From an uncultured Metabacillus sp. (GTDB taxonomy: Bacteria; Bacillota; Bacilli; Bacillales; Bacillaceae): a DNA stretch of 64,000 nucleotides. Numbering within the stretch: position 1 is the first letter of the stretch; every line of letters starts with the position of its first letter. The notes beneath the pieces were generated by a model. The model had not been told where the DNA came from, did no database searches, and saw only the letters and a list, made by a program, of their open reading frames with translations. The stretch spans positions 124,001 to 188,000 of the forward strand of contig NZ_CANNCR010000003.1 of assembly GCF_947503125.1 (NCBI RefSeq), read 5' to 3'. Position numbers and translations under genes: made by a program. Shown piece by piece: positions 1-7,216 of this stretch.

Positions 1-413
1 GTAATAATTTTATCTACTTGATTAATTGCATTCTGAGCTTCTTCAGGATCTATTTTTTCCCTCTTAAACATATCATTGTGCATGCTTAAAATGATACGTG
101 AACCTGGTGCCGCTTCCCGTATCGGTAAAACGAGGCGGGGGCGATTAAAAATGTGAATTAAGTCAAAGGTATTGTTTTTAAGAAAATTTACAACACCCTC
201 CTGATATGTCTCCAATAACCCGCCTGGGACCCTTACATAATGAACACCATCTTTTGTTTCCGTATCTGGTAATGTTTCATCGTCCCTTCCTATTATTGTA
301 ATAGTATGGTTTTTTCTTAAGTTTGGAATAGCTCCAGCGATGAATGTTTGGATTGCCCCCCCTTTTACTGGTGGCACTGGGAGTTTTTCCGTACTAACTA
401 TTAGTATTTTCAC
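1..413 (-). CDS. cotSA: CotSA-like glycosyltransferase family 4, N-terminal part (cut by window edge)
   Basis: Translating the minus strand from a GTG at 413 gives an uninterrupted frame to the window edge, 137 residues, beginning MKILIVSTEKLPVPPVKGGA. This is the usual N-terminal Rossmann half of a GT4 (GT-B) glycosyltransferase: the GGA loop near residue 18, then an FDLIHIFNRP strand where such enzymes have a D-hH motif. The start overlaps the cotS stop (GTGA), and AGGA lies just upstream, so the two are translationally coupled. In B. subtilis cotSA sits next to cotS and encodes a spore coat glycosyltransferase. The donor-binding C-terminal half is outside the window. Family assignment is firm; the CotSA name rests on the neighbour. 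Confidence 0.8.
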   Translation of the reverse strand, partial: MKILIVSTEKLPVPPVKGGAIQTFIAGAIPNLRKNHTITIIGRDDETLPDTETKDGVHYVRVPGGLLETYQEGVVNFLKNNTFDLIHIFNRPRLVLPIREAAPGSRIILSMHNDMFKREKIDPEEAQNAINQVDKII

Positions 414-1507
414 TTCCTATTTCCCCCTCTCCATTCTTTCCGCAATTGCTCAATTATTGGCCATTTTGTCTTATCAATTTCTACGATTCTTTGGACAACA
501 GAATCCAATTCACTATTTAAAGCTATGGTTGGCTCAATCAACATTTCTTTTACATTTTTATAATATAAATTAGGTAATGAAAAATCGATCAATAGAATTT
601 CAAACAAGTCGTCTGTGATAGGGTTCGCCTCATTGTATGCTTCCAGCATTCCTACAATCCAATTGATATCCCATTTTCCTAGATCATCCATAGAGCCGGT
701 AATGAGCTTGCGTAAATCTCGAATAGGAATATCATACGCTACTCCATCAAGGTCGATGATCCACATGCCGCCTGGTCCCATTTGTCCATTCGACCATCCA
801 TAATCCTGATGCACTAATCCCCATTCCTTATTTCCTTTGGAGACCATTTGTTGATATGAGGATTGTTCCAGCATAGTTAATGCTTTTTTTGCTTGCTCCT
901 CAAATATATCTACTGTGTTTAAAATGGTCCTGCTAGCGGGCATTTCTGAATATAATTTGGCTACATCTTTAAACCAGGTCATTTTTCTAACAATCTTTTT
1001 ATATGCATTTGGCCATCGAAATAGTCTTGAAGCATTTTCTGCTCCTTTAGGAGGAACATATCCTTGAGAAAGTTGATGAAATTCGCCAATGGCATTGCTT
1101 AGTAGCTTTGCCCCTTCAATATCTGCAGATACTTGATAAAGAGGTTCAATCCAATCAGCAACAAACCAGATTTTCCCTCCCATTTCCACTATATTGCTGC
1201 CCGATTTTGTCTTTACAATCGGTGGTACTCTAGCCTTTTTAACATTGACTAAATATTCCTGTGCACCAATGCTAAATAAACTCCTGGATGGTCTCCGATG
1301 GAGTATTTTTAAGCTTTTTGGCCCCTTGCTCGTATTGATTTTCCATATTAGTCCACCCTTATCCGCCTTTGTTGTAATAACTTCCATGCTGTTCACTTTA
1401 AAGTCGTATTGATTAATTACTTGTTGAGCCATTTCCTCTATATATTGTGGAACGTATAAATCATCTAATATTTCATCTGAATCCCATGGTGTAATAAGCT
1501 GCTCCAA
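410..1507 (-). CDS. cotS: CotS family spore coat protein (kinase-like fold)
   Basis: 365 residues, close to B. subtilis CotS. It has the aminoglycoside-phosphotransferase-like fold of the CotS/CotI/YtaA family. The catalytic loop reads HQDYGWSNGQ (about residue 234) and the metal-binding segment IIDLDGVAYDIP (about 251-262). An early Lys-rich stretch (LKILHRR) fits the nucleotide lobe. The start is a TTG; GGAAGGA lies 10 bases upstream, and the only nearby ATG is out of frame. It is the first gene of a minus-strand pair with the glycosyltransferase at 1-413, overlapping it by 4 bases. Role in the outer layers of the spore coat is inferred from the family; no substrate can be read from the sequence. 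Confidence 0.85.
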   Translation of the reverse strand: MEQLITPWDSDEILDDLYVPQYIEEMAQQVINQYDFKVNSMEVITTKADKGGLIWKINTSKGPKSLKILHRRPSRSLFSIGAQEYLVNVKKARVPPIVKTKSGSNIVEMGGKIWFVADWIEPLYQVSADIEGAKLLSNAIGEFHQLSQGYVPPKGAENASRLFRWPNAYKKIVRKMTWFKDVAKLYSEMPASRTILNTVDIFEEQAKKALTMLEQSSYQQMVSKGNKEWGLVHQDYGWSNGQMGPGGMWIIDLDGVAYDIPIRDLRKLITGSMDDLGKWDINWIVGMLEAYNEANPITDDLFEILLIDFSLPNLYYKNVKEMLIEPTIALNSELDSVVQRIVEIDKTKWPIIEQLRKEWRGGNRK

Positions 1508-1649
1508 AACTAGTCATTCCTTCCCTGGGTATTTTTGTTTTTACATTGTATTCACTTAGTGAAAAATTGGGTGGACATTTGTCCATAGATAAAAATAATT
1601 GTCTATAAGTTCATTTGAATTAAAATGAATCTAAAAGTTATCGAGGGAG

Positions 1650-1770
1650 GATATCGGCGGAATAGAAAATAAAATAGCGGAAGTAAGGTTGATATTGGCG
1701 AAATAGAAATAAGAACGGCAGAATTGAAGTTGATATCGACGTAATCGAGCAATGATTGGCGCGAGCGAAA
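1650..1770. repeat. Degenerate tandem repeat, 41-base unit
   Basis: Three head-to-tail copies start with GATATCGGCG (1650), GATATTGGCG (1691) and GATATCGACG (1732). The first two are exactly 41 bases and align throughout; the third decays after about 20 bases. Each unit itself looks like two related 20-base halves containing GGCGGAAT or AGCGGAAG. It occupies most of the cotS-yugN gap and has no coding potential. The rest of 1508-1860 holds only the divergent promoter region. Confidence 0.65.
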
Positions 1771-1860
1771 AAGCAGCCCCACTCATTTCAACACATCTTT
1801 AGCTGCAAAAGAATGTTTTTTTATCATTAGGAAAATCTAAAGGTAAAAGGGGGTTAAACA

Positions 1861-2265
1861 ATGATCGAGATTGAATCAAGATTAGAAGGGCAAACGATTG
1901 AATTGTATGATCTTGAACAAAAGCTAAAGCCTATGGGGTATTCAATTGGCGGCAATTGGGAGTATGATCATGGATATTTTGATTATAAAATTGATTCTCA
2001 AAATGGCTATCAATATTTAAGAGTTCCCTTCAAAGCGACAGATGGTCAGCTTGACACACCTAATACGATGGTTGAAATTGGCACACCATTTTTATTATCC
2101 CATCGATATCAGGAAGATATGGATGATCATGCGAAAATTGGGAATTTTAGTGCTTCGTTTAATCAGTTCCAGGAGCCGGAAGAAAAGGATGCTGCCTTCC
2201 CTGAAAAATATGTTGAGACCGGGAAGGAGCTTGTTAAGCAATTGGAAGCGGAGCTGCTTAGTTAG
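1861..2265 (+). CDS. yugN: YugN-like family protein
   Basis: 134 residues, the same size as B. subtilis YugN (133), with family-like sequence MIEIESRLEGQTIELYDLEQ at the N-terminus. It is soluble and acidic, with no signal peptide or membrane segment. The ribosome site GGGGG lies 7 bases before the ATG. The gene converges on yugO and the two stop codons overlap by 4 bases (2262-2265), leaving no room for a terminator between them. The same yugN/yugO neighbourhood occurs in B. subtilis. The biochemical role is unknown; no catalytic motif is evident. Confidence 0.8.
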   Translation: MIEIESRLEGQTIELYDLEQKLKPMGYSIGGNWEYDHGYFDYKIDSQNGYQYLRVPFKATDGQLDTPNTMVEIGTPFLLSHRYQEDMDDHAKIGNFSASFNQFQEPEEKDAAFPEKYVETGKELVKQLEAELLS

Positions 2266-3257
2266 TGTGTAAAAACAATTAATGAATCCAAGGGTTGAAT
2301 TTCATAGGTGAGGGGGGGATTGACTTTTGTTTCCTCTCCTCTATTTATTCCAATTAAAATCGATTCTTTTTCAAGAAGCTCATGGCTTGCTTCTTTAAAT
2401 GTTTTTCCAATTAGCTCATCTGATACTGGCAAGATTTTAAATAAATTTCCACTTGCTGGATTCAGCTCAGAGTAAAACTTAGATAGTCCATTTTTTGCTA
2501 AATAGCTGCTCATCATAAAATGGCTAGTTAGCTTATAGGAGCGAATGATTTCATCGGCACCGGCACGATCTGCGTTTTTCGTTTGCAGCTCGGTTAAAAT
2601 TTCAATTATACAGTACAGACTAGGGTTGATTCCTTTTAATGTTAATAAGACAAGAATGGAATGCATATCTGCATCATGCTCATTTTTATGCTGGTCAGCA
2701 GTGATAATGGCCGCATCGGCTTTTAAAATATTTGCTTTCAGTAAGGTTTTATCATGGAGCGGGTTTCCGCGTACAAAGTGGACATTTTCAATTAGCGGTG
2801 ATTCTTTTAAAGAATCATCTACTAAGACAATTTGTTTATACGGTTTTACGGATTGAAGTGATTCGATCATTTCGTTTGCTTTTTCATTCCAGCCAATAAT
2901 GACAACATGATCTGAGCCTTTAAATGAAATAGTGCCCTCTGCATGTGAATTTTGCCTTTTAATCGCCGCTGCAGAGATGCTGGCAAAATAAGCTGAAACA
3001 AAGCTTGCGCCTGCTAAGATCATGATGATCGCTATTCCCCGTCCTAAATAGGTTTCAGGAACATAATCACCAAATCCCACAGTTGAGACCGTCACAACAA
3101 CCCACCAAATCCCGTCAAACGTTGTAGGAAATTCTTTAGGTTCCACTAGTGAGATGATTTCTCCAAAGACAAGGATCATAAAAAGCACGATTAATGATAT
3201 TCGGTAATGTATGGGCCATCTCAGCCATTGGATAATTGTTTTATTCGTTTTGGCCAT
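2262..3257 (-). CDS. yugO: Potassium channel YugO (2-TM pore plus TrkA-N/RCK domain)
   Basis: 331 residues from the ATG at 3257. Two membrane helices (about 20-37 and 72-92) flank a pore loop with the K+ selectivity filter TVGFGD. A cytoplasmic RCK/TrkA-N domain follows, beginning HVVIIGWNEKANEMI, and then a C-terminal TrkA-C-like segment. I chose the ATG because GAAGGG lies 9 bases upstream; the in-frame TTG at 3266 has the same site directly abutting it. It is the second gene after mstX, spaced by a few bases. In B. subtilis the mstX-yugO pair carries K+ efflux and is linked to biofilm formation and electrical signalling; that role is taken from the homologue. Confidence 0.9.
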   Translation of the reverse strand: MAKTNKTIIQWLRWPIHYRISLIVLFMILVFGEIISLVEPKEFPTTFDGIWWVVVTVSTVGFGDYVPETYLGRGIAIIMILAGASFVSAYFASISAAAIKRQNSHAEGTISFKGSDHVVIIGWNEKANEMIESLQSVKPYKQIVLVDDSLKESPLIENVHFVRGNPLHDKTLLKANILKADAAIITADQHKNEHDADMHSILVLLTLKGINPSLYCIIEILTELQTKNADRAGADEIIRSYKLTSHFMMSSYLAKNGLSKFYSELNPASGNLFKILPVSDELIGKTFKEASHELLEKESILIGINRGEETKVNPPLTYEIQPLDSLIVFTH

Positions 3258-3262
3258 TGAAC

Positions 3263-3508
3263 TCAACCCTTCTTATTAGGTAAGAATGATAAAACTTCTT
3301 TAATAATCGTATTTATTTTTGCTGTGACTTCTTCTTTCCCATAAACTTCGATTGCGTTTTCGATCGTTTTGATGGTTTCCTCTGAGAACTCAATTAATCC
3401 TTTATCTTCTTCAGAATCATTATAAAATCCGATAAATGTATCTAAGCCTTCGTTCATCTTATCAATTGCTTCACTAAGCTGCTTTTTTTCCTCTTCACTG
3501 ACTTTCAA
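3263..3508 (-). CDS. mstX: Mistic protein MstX, short form
   Basis: 81 residues from a TTG start at 3508. The core VSEEEKKQLSEAIDKMNEGL and the tail INTIIKEVLSF clearly match B. subtilis Mistic, an acidic membrane-associating protein encoded ahead of YugO. The B. subtilis protein has 110 residues; short homologues lack its N-terminal helix, as here. The TTG is favoured because AGAAGGTG lies about 9 bases upstream, whereas the ATG at 3532 has its AGAGGA only 2 bases away. The stop overlaps the possible yugO TTG, so the two genes are coupled. Mistic is thought to help insert or regulate YugO. Confidence 0.85.
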   Translation of the reverse strand: MKVSEEEKKQLSEAIDKMNEGLDTFIGFYNDSEEDKGLIEFSEETIKTIENAIEVYGKEEVTAKINTIIKEVLSFLPNKKG

Positions 3509-3541
3509 AAAATCACCACACCTTCTCAACATATCCTCTTT

Positions 3542-3561
3542 AAGGCGCTTTCGCTTTTCTT
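3542..3561. repeat. Fragment of a dispersed Bacillaceae repeat
   Basis: The stretch AAGGCGCTTTCGCTTTTCTT matches the 3' end of the longer element at 32187-32312 (AAGGCGCTTACGCTTTTCTT), with one difference. It lies just upstream of mstX. The rest of the 3533-3765 gap shows no other feature. Confidence 0.6.
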
Positions 3562-3765
3562 AGTATGCGCACTTCCTAAAATAGCTTGCGAAAATTATAC
3601 AATTTAATGGTAATGAAAATTAGTCTGCTGGAAAAAATAGCAGGATGGTTTAAAATAAGAAGAGAGATTGTCAACTTTAAATAAACCAATGGGATTATCC
3701 GTAATAAATATCTTGCAAAGGGTTTTATCCAACGGAATGTAACTCTGATAAAGGGAGAGACTGAC

Positions 3766-4170
3766 ATGTTAAAAAAACAAACGCTGCGTACAAATAAACG
3801 CGATGAGATGATTGAGGTAACAGAAGAAGTCCAAGCCTTCGTGAGTGAATTAGGAATACAAGAAGGGGCTGTCTTAATTTATTGTCCGCACACAACGGCT
3901 GGAATAACGATAAATGAAAATGCCGATCCAGATGTAAAACGGGATATGATTAGACGCTTTGATGAAGTCTATCCGTGGAATGTCGTAAAAGACTTGCATG
4001 CAGAAGGTAACACGGCAGCGCATATGAAAGCAAGCACTGTTGGGGCATCACAAACAGTAATTATTACGAATGGGAGATTGCTTTTAGGAACATGGCAAGG
4101 CATTTACTTTTGTGAATTTGACGGTCCAAGACAAAGAACCTTTTATATAAAATCTTTATCCCAATCTTAA
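3766..4170 (+). CDS. yugU: YjbQ/UPF0047 family protein (YugU)
   Basis: 134 residues, the standard length for the UPF0047/YjbQ family; B. subtilis YugU is 132. The hallmark segments are present: [18 protein letters not shown] (about 47-64), the central [13 protein letters not shown] with its conserved His residues, and [16 protein letters not shown] near the end. AAGGGAGAG precedes the ATG. Members have been described as having weak thiamine-phosphate synthase activity, but the true role is unsettled. It stands alone after the mstX promoter region and is followed by a small membrane-protein gene. Confidence 0.88.
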   Translation: MLKKQTLRTNKRDEMIEVTEEVQAFVSELGIQEGAVLIYCPHTTAGITINENADPDVKRDMIRRFDEVYPWNVVKDLHAEGNTAAHMKASTVGASQTVIITNGRLLLGTWQGIYFCEFDGPRQRTFYIKSLSQS

Positions 4171-4249
4171 TGGGAGTTAATTTGGAATGCTTACTCTATG
4201 TTTGATATGTTAATATGATCTATTAGGAAGTGTCAGTATGAGGTGATGT

Positions 4250-4474
4250 ATGGAATTCTTACTAATATTCTTTTTTGTTATAGTCATCTTAGTTTCAATT
4301 GCAGGGTTTATGATGACCAAAAAAATCTATGTTGCACCTGCTGTTGTTTTTGTTCTCTTATCATTTATTCTGCTCCTGTTTTTTAACGAAACATTTTTTA
4401 TTTGGGTGCTCGGATATACATTGTTATCAACGATCATTTCTTTTCTGATGGCGATCATTAAAAAAACGGCCTGA
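4250..4474 (+). CDS. Small DUF2651-type membrane protein
   Basis: 74 residues, nearly all hydrophobic: helices at about 3-22, 27-46 and 48-70, with a short basic stretch (MTKKIYVAP) between the first two and AIIKKTA at the end. The pattern resembles the DUF2651 (YbeF-like) proteins of Bacillus. GAGGTGAT lies just before the ATG, so the frame is very likely translated. It is followed directly by a strong terminator. No function is known for the family. Confidence 0.7.
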   Translation: MEFLLIFFFVIVILVSIAGFMMTKKIYVAPAVVFVLLSFILLLFFNETFFIWVLGYTLLSTIISFLMAIIKKTA

Positions 4475-4484
4475 ATAAATAAAG

Positions 4485-4526
4485 AGGCTGTCTCAATGGG
4501 CCTAATCCATTTTAGACAGCCTTTTT
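4485..4526 (+). terminator. Intrinsic terminator
   Basis: AGGCTGTCT at 4485-4493 pairs with AGACAGCCT at 4514-4522 and is followed by a T run. It ends the small membrane-protein gene and probably also limits tgl coming from the other side. The GAGGCTGTCTCAA arm recurs in the terminator at 10346. Confidence 0.85.
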
Positions 4527-4529
4527 CAG

Positions 4530-5354
4530 TTAATCATAATATAAGTGTGTGCCAATCCTGCCGACTATTTTCTTTTGTGAGATAAATCGCGGAACATTTC
4601 CTTGACGATGACTGTCATTTTCAAATTGATAGAGATAATAATCATCAATTCGAGTCACCTGTGACAGTAAATAGGCTGATATAGTTGCGTTAGGATATCT
4701 CCGCTTATTTAAAGCCTCGATAACACCTTCTGCTGTTTTTATCCCTATTCCATGAGCAAAATATAGTCCTTTACTTAAATCAATCACATTCTCCCCGCGC
4801 CATTGTGGCCTTTTTGGATCAAATTGCGGGTTATTAAAATATAGGCAATCACCGGGAATAAAATCATTTCCCCTTCTTGTATAAATGGGCAGGTCATCAT
4901 CCGATTGCCAGTCACGTAAGTACATGCCTTGATAGATTCGGTCAAATTGGGTGCGATTTATCGAATCAAGAACGGCTTTATAAAAAATAATTACAATCGC
5001 AGTCGCACACTCAAACCCGTACTTGGCGCCATTTTGAAAAATATCATTGATCGCATCGGACGGACGAATTCCGTCTCTAAGCTTAAAGCCTCCTTGCACT
5101 GTTAATCTCCAATACCGTTCATTACAACGGGCGTTTTCAAAAGTGGTGAACCTGGCTTCACTAGCAAACAAATCTCTTGATGCCTTAATAATTGAAGAGC
5201 GCAAATGAAGGACAAACAGAAAATGATCATTATTCAAAAAGGTATACTTGATTGGATACCGGCCCATACGATCAATCATTTCTCTTTCTTCCTCTGAAAG
5301 TGTCGATGTGTACAATTGATTTTCCTGCACAAAATTATTTCCTATATAAATCAT
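4530..5354 (-). CDS. tgl: Protein-glutamine gamma-glutamyltransferase (spore transglutaminase)
   Basis: 274 residues from the ATG at 5354, which follows AGGAGGGAGAAG; the frame runs open to 5414 but the extra 20 codons lack a ribosome site. Spore Tgl cross-links coat proteins through Gln-Lys bonds. The catalytic Cys lies in GFECATA and falls exactly at residue 116, the position of the B. subtilis active-site Cys. The segments RYWRLTVQGGFKLRDGIRPSDA and IDLSKGLYFAHGIGIKTAE are also typical. It is slightly longer than the 245-residue B. subtilis enzyme. It is monocistronic, and a late mother-cell promoter would be expected, though I could not identify one with confidence. Confidence 0.93.
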   Translation of the reverse strand: MIYIGNNFVQENQLYTSTLSEEEREMIDRMGRYPIKYTFLNNDHFLFVLHLRSSIIKASRDLFASEARFTTFENARCNERYWRLTVQGGFKLRDGIRPSDAINDIFQNGAKYGFECATAIVIIFYKAVLDSINRTQFDRIYQGMYLRDWQSDDDLPIYTRRGNDFIPGDCLYFNNPQFDPKRPQWRGENVIDLSKGLYFAHGIGIKTAEGVIEALNKRRYPNATISAYLLSQVTRIDDYYLYQFENDSHRQGNVPRFISQKKIVGRIGTHLYYD

Positions 5355-5426
5355 CTTCTCCCTCCTATCACTAAAGTGTATGTGGAGAGAAGAAAGGTTA
5401 GAGATAGGAAACAAAATTGTATGATA

Positions 5427-6233
5427 TCATTTTCTATTTTTCGGAATTTCGGTTTGATCAAAGTGAAGTGCAAGTTTTCTCAGCTCTGTCCTTAACTCAT
5501 CATTTGCCATTGGCAGTCCATGTCCTGAAATAGCGATTGAGGGCATTAATGCATCTAGTTTTTTGACAGATTCCCATGCATCCTGCCAATCAATCGTGAA
5601 GTAGGCTGGCGGGCCATGCATTTCCTGTTTTTGTGTGATGACATCATATAATGATTCCTGTTCAACCAAGGTAAACGCATCTCCAGCAATTAATGCTTGG
5701 TCATGCTCTCTGTACAATGAAATGTGACCTGGTGTATGTCCTGGTGTGTGGATATAACGCCAGTCCGGTAAGGAAGGCAGGATACCATCGTTACTTAACA
5801 GCTTTAGATGTGAGCTAATATCGATGCTATGTCTTGGAAACTTTTTAGACATTTTTGCGACAAATCCTTCCACTTCTTGGTTTGGCGGCGGATAATCACT
5901 TTTTCCGGTTAAATAGGGCGCTTCCAAAGGGTGAGCATAGACCGGTACATCCCATTTATACAGCAAATCAGGTAAAGCACCAACATGATCAAAGTGTCCA
6001 TGTGTCAGGATGATGCTGCTCAACCTGCAGCCTTCCCCGAATCTTTTTTCCGCTTCGTTTATAATGAATTCACTAGATCCCGGCATTCCGGCATCAATCA
6101 AGACAAACTCATTCGTCTCTCTTGGGTTTCCAATAAAACAGAGATTGACAATTTGATCTGATAAACAAAAAACATCTGGAAGAACTTCAATTCCCATTCC
6201 ACTCGTGATAGAGGTCAATGGCATTTTTTTCAC
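5427..6233 (-). CDS. MBL-fold metallo-hydrolase (YflN-like)
   Basis: 268 residues from a GTG at 6233. The zinc-binding motif THGHFDHVG (about 79-87) is intact, with later metal ligands in HTPGHTPGHISL, AGDAF and SGHGLPM, so the di-metal centre looks complete. It resembles B. subtilis YflN in length and N-terminus (KMPLTSITSG). The GTG is preceded by GGGGGTG at 6 bases; an in-frame TTG at 6248 would place this site inside the gene. No signal peptide, so it is cytoplasmic. The substrate cannot be told; family members cleave thioesters, lactones or phosphoesters. Confidence 0.85.
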   Translation of the reverse strand: MKKMPLTSITSGMGIEVLPDVFCLSDQIVNLCFIGNPRETNEFVLIDAGMPGSSEFIINEAEKRFGEGCRLSSIILTHGHFDHVGALPDLLYKWDVPVYAHPLEAPYLTGKSDYPPPNQEVEGFVAKMSKKFPRHSIDISSHLKLLSNDGILPSLPDWRYIHTPGHTPGHISLYREHDQALIAGDAFTLVEQESLYDVITQKQEMHGPPAYFTIDWQDAWESVKKLDALMPSIAISGHGLPMANDELRTELRKLALHFDQTEIPKNRK

Positions 6234-6380
6234 TTTTGACACCCCCAAAGCATTTCATTTTCATTATTTTTCCCTGCGAAAAAGTAAAGTATGCCATCTT
6301 TAAAAAACGAGAAAGAGGAAGCATTGCTGGATAATACATTGAGGGATACGAGGAAAACTCTTCAGGAATGGTGAGGGTTT

Positions 6381-6581
6381 CTATCCTTTGCTTTTCCCTC
6401 TATAAATCAAGCCAAAAATAAGTGGTGCTGCAATTGTTACATACAAAAAAGACCAATCCTTATAAATGAGAAAATCAATTGCATAGCCGATTAGCAGGAT
6501 AACGAAAATGAAAAAAAAGAGCCATGAAAGATCTTGTTGATTTCTCTTGAAAAACTGCTTACGACTGAACAAAAGCTTCAC
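6381..6581 (-). CDS. Small two-helix membrane protein, unknown
   Basis: 66 residues from a GTG start. A basic N-terminus (LFSRKQFFKRNQ) is followed by two membrane helices at about 19-38 and 43-60 and ends in RGKSKG. AGGAGGG lies 6 bases before the GTG, which strongly supports translation. I do not recognise a family. It sits between the metallo-hydrolase and the divergent marR promoter and has its own start signals. Confidence 0.7.
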   Translation of the reverse strand: MKLLFSRKQFFKRNQQDLSWLFFFIFVILLIGYAIDFLIYKDWSFLYVTIAAPLIFGLIYRGKSKG

Positions 6582-6671
6582 TGTTTTCCCTCCTCATTCC
6601 GATTATTGTTTCCTATTATATGCCTATAATGATGATTCCATGTTCTAGTTTAATACGTATCAGAATATTCA

Positions 6672-6701
6672 TTGACATGCAGTCGAATGCCGATATATAG
6701 T
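6672..6701 (+). promoter_or_regulatory. Sigma-A promoter of the marR-MMPL operon
   Basis: A consensus -35 TTGACA (6672-6677) is followed after 16 bases by TATATA (6694-6699), or after 18 by TATAGT. It points at the marR gene 50 bases downstream. Confidence 0.75.
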
Positions 6702-6729
6702 TAAATAGTTGAATAGTTAAATCATTGAA
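6698..6729. promoter_or_regulatory. Candidate MarR operator: four tandem octamers
   Basis: Four adjacent 8-base units, TAGTTAAA, TAGTTGAA, TAGTTAAA and TCATTGAA, start inside the -10 box and run into the transcribed leader. A regulator bound here would block its own promoter, as MarR proteins usually do. That MarR is the ligand is inference. Confidence 0.6.
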
Positions 6730-6752
6730 CTAATAAGAGGGGCGGCTTCTTT

Positions 6753-7214
6753 ATGAAGGAAAAACAGATAGAAGATTTGATTAACCGGTACCTTTCCGTG
6801 TCCTTTTCCGTAACAAAAAAGGGTGAAAACCTAATTAAGGACAGTATCGGTGAAGAAATTACAAATGACCAGCATTACACATTGCGGTACATCCACCAGG
6901 CCGGAACATGTACATCCACCGAGCTTGCAGAGGTCTTTGAGGTAAAGAAAAGCGCGATTACTGCGATCATCAATCGCCTAACAGACAAAGAGTTAATTAA
7001 GCGGACACGTGATGAAAATGATCGCCGTGTCATCTACTTAACACTAACGGAGAAAGGGGAAGCGTTATACAAAAAAACAGAGGATAAAATTTGCAACTTA
7101 GTAGGATCCATACTTACAAGTTTTGAGGAAAGCGAAATTGTCGCATTTATTGAAACATATGAAAAGCTTGATAGACTTTTAAAGTCTCTTAAAAACTGTC
7201 ATTTGGAGGAATAG
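6753..7214 (+). CDS. MarR family transcriptional regulator
   Basis: 153 residues with a central winged helix: recognition region TSTELAEVFEVKKSAITAIINRL (about 53-75) and the wing DENDRRVIYLTLTEKG. The N- and C-terminal helices would form the dimer interface. AGAGGGG precedes the ATG. Its stop is 2 bases from the start of the MMPL exporter gene, so the two form one operon, like the ydgG-ydgH pair of B. subtilis. It probably represses the operon until a drug, lipid or phenolic compound binds; the ligand is unknown. Confidence 0.88.
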   Translation: MKEKQIEDLINRYLSVSFSVTKKGENLIKDSIGEEITNDQHYTLRYIHQAGTCTSTELAEVFEVKKSAITAIINRLTDKELIKRTRDENDRRVIYLTLTEKGEALYKKTEDKICNLVGSILTSFEESEIVAFIETYEKLDRLLKSLKNCHLEE

Positions 7215-7216
7215 CG

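Noticed and set aside
3576-3767. 63-codon minus-strand frame before yugU
   Set aside because: No ribosome site; it occupies the mstX/yugU promoter gap and its translation is not protein-like.
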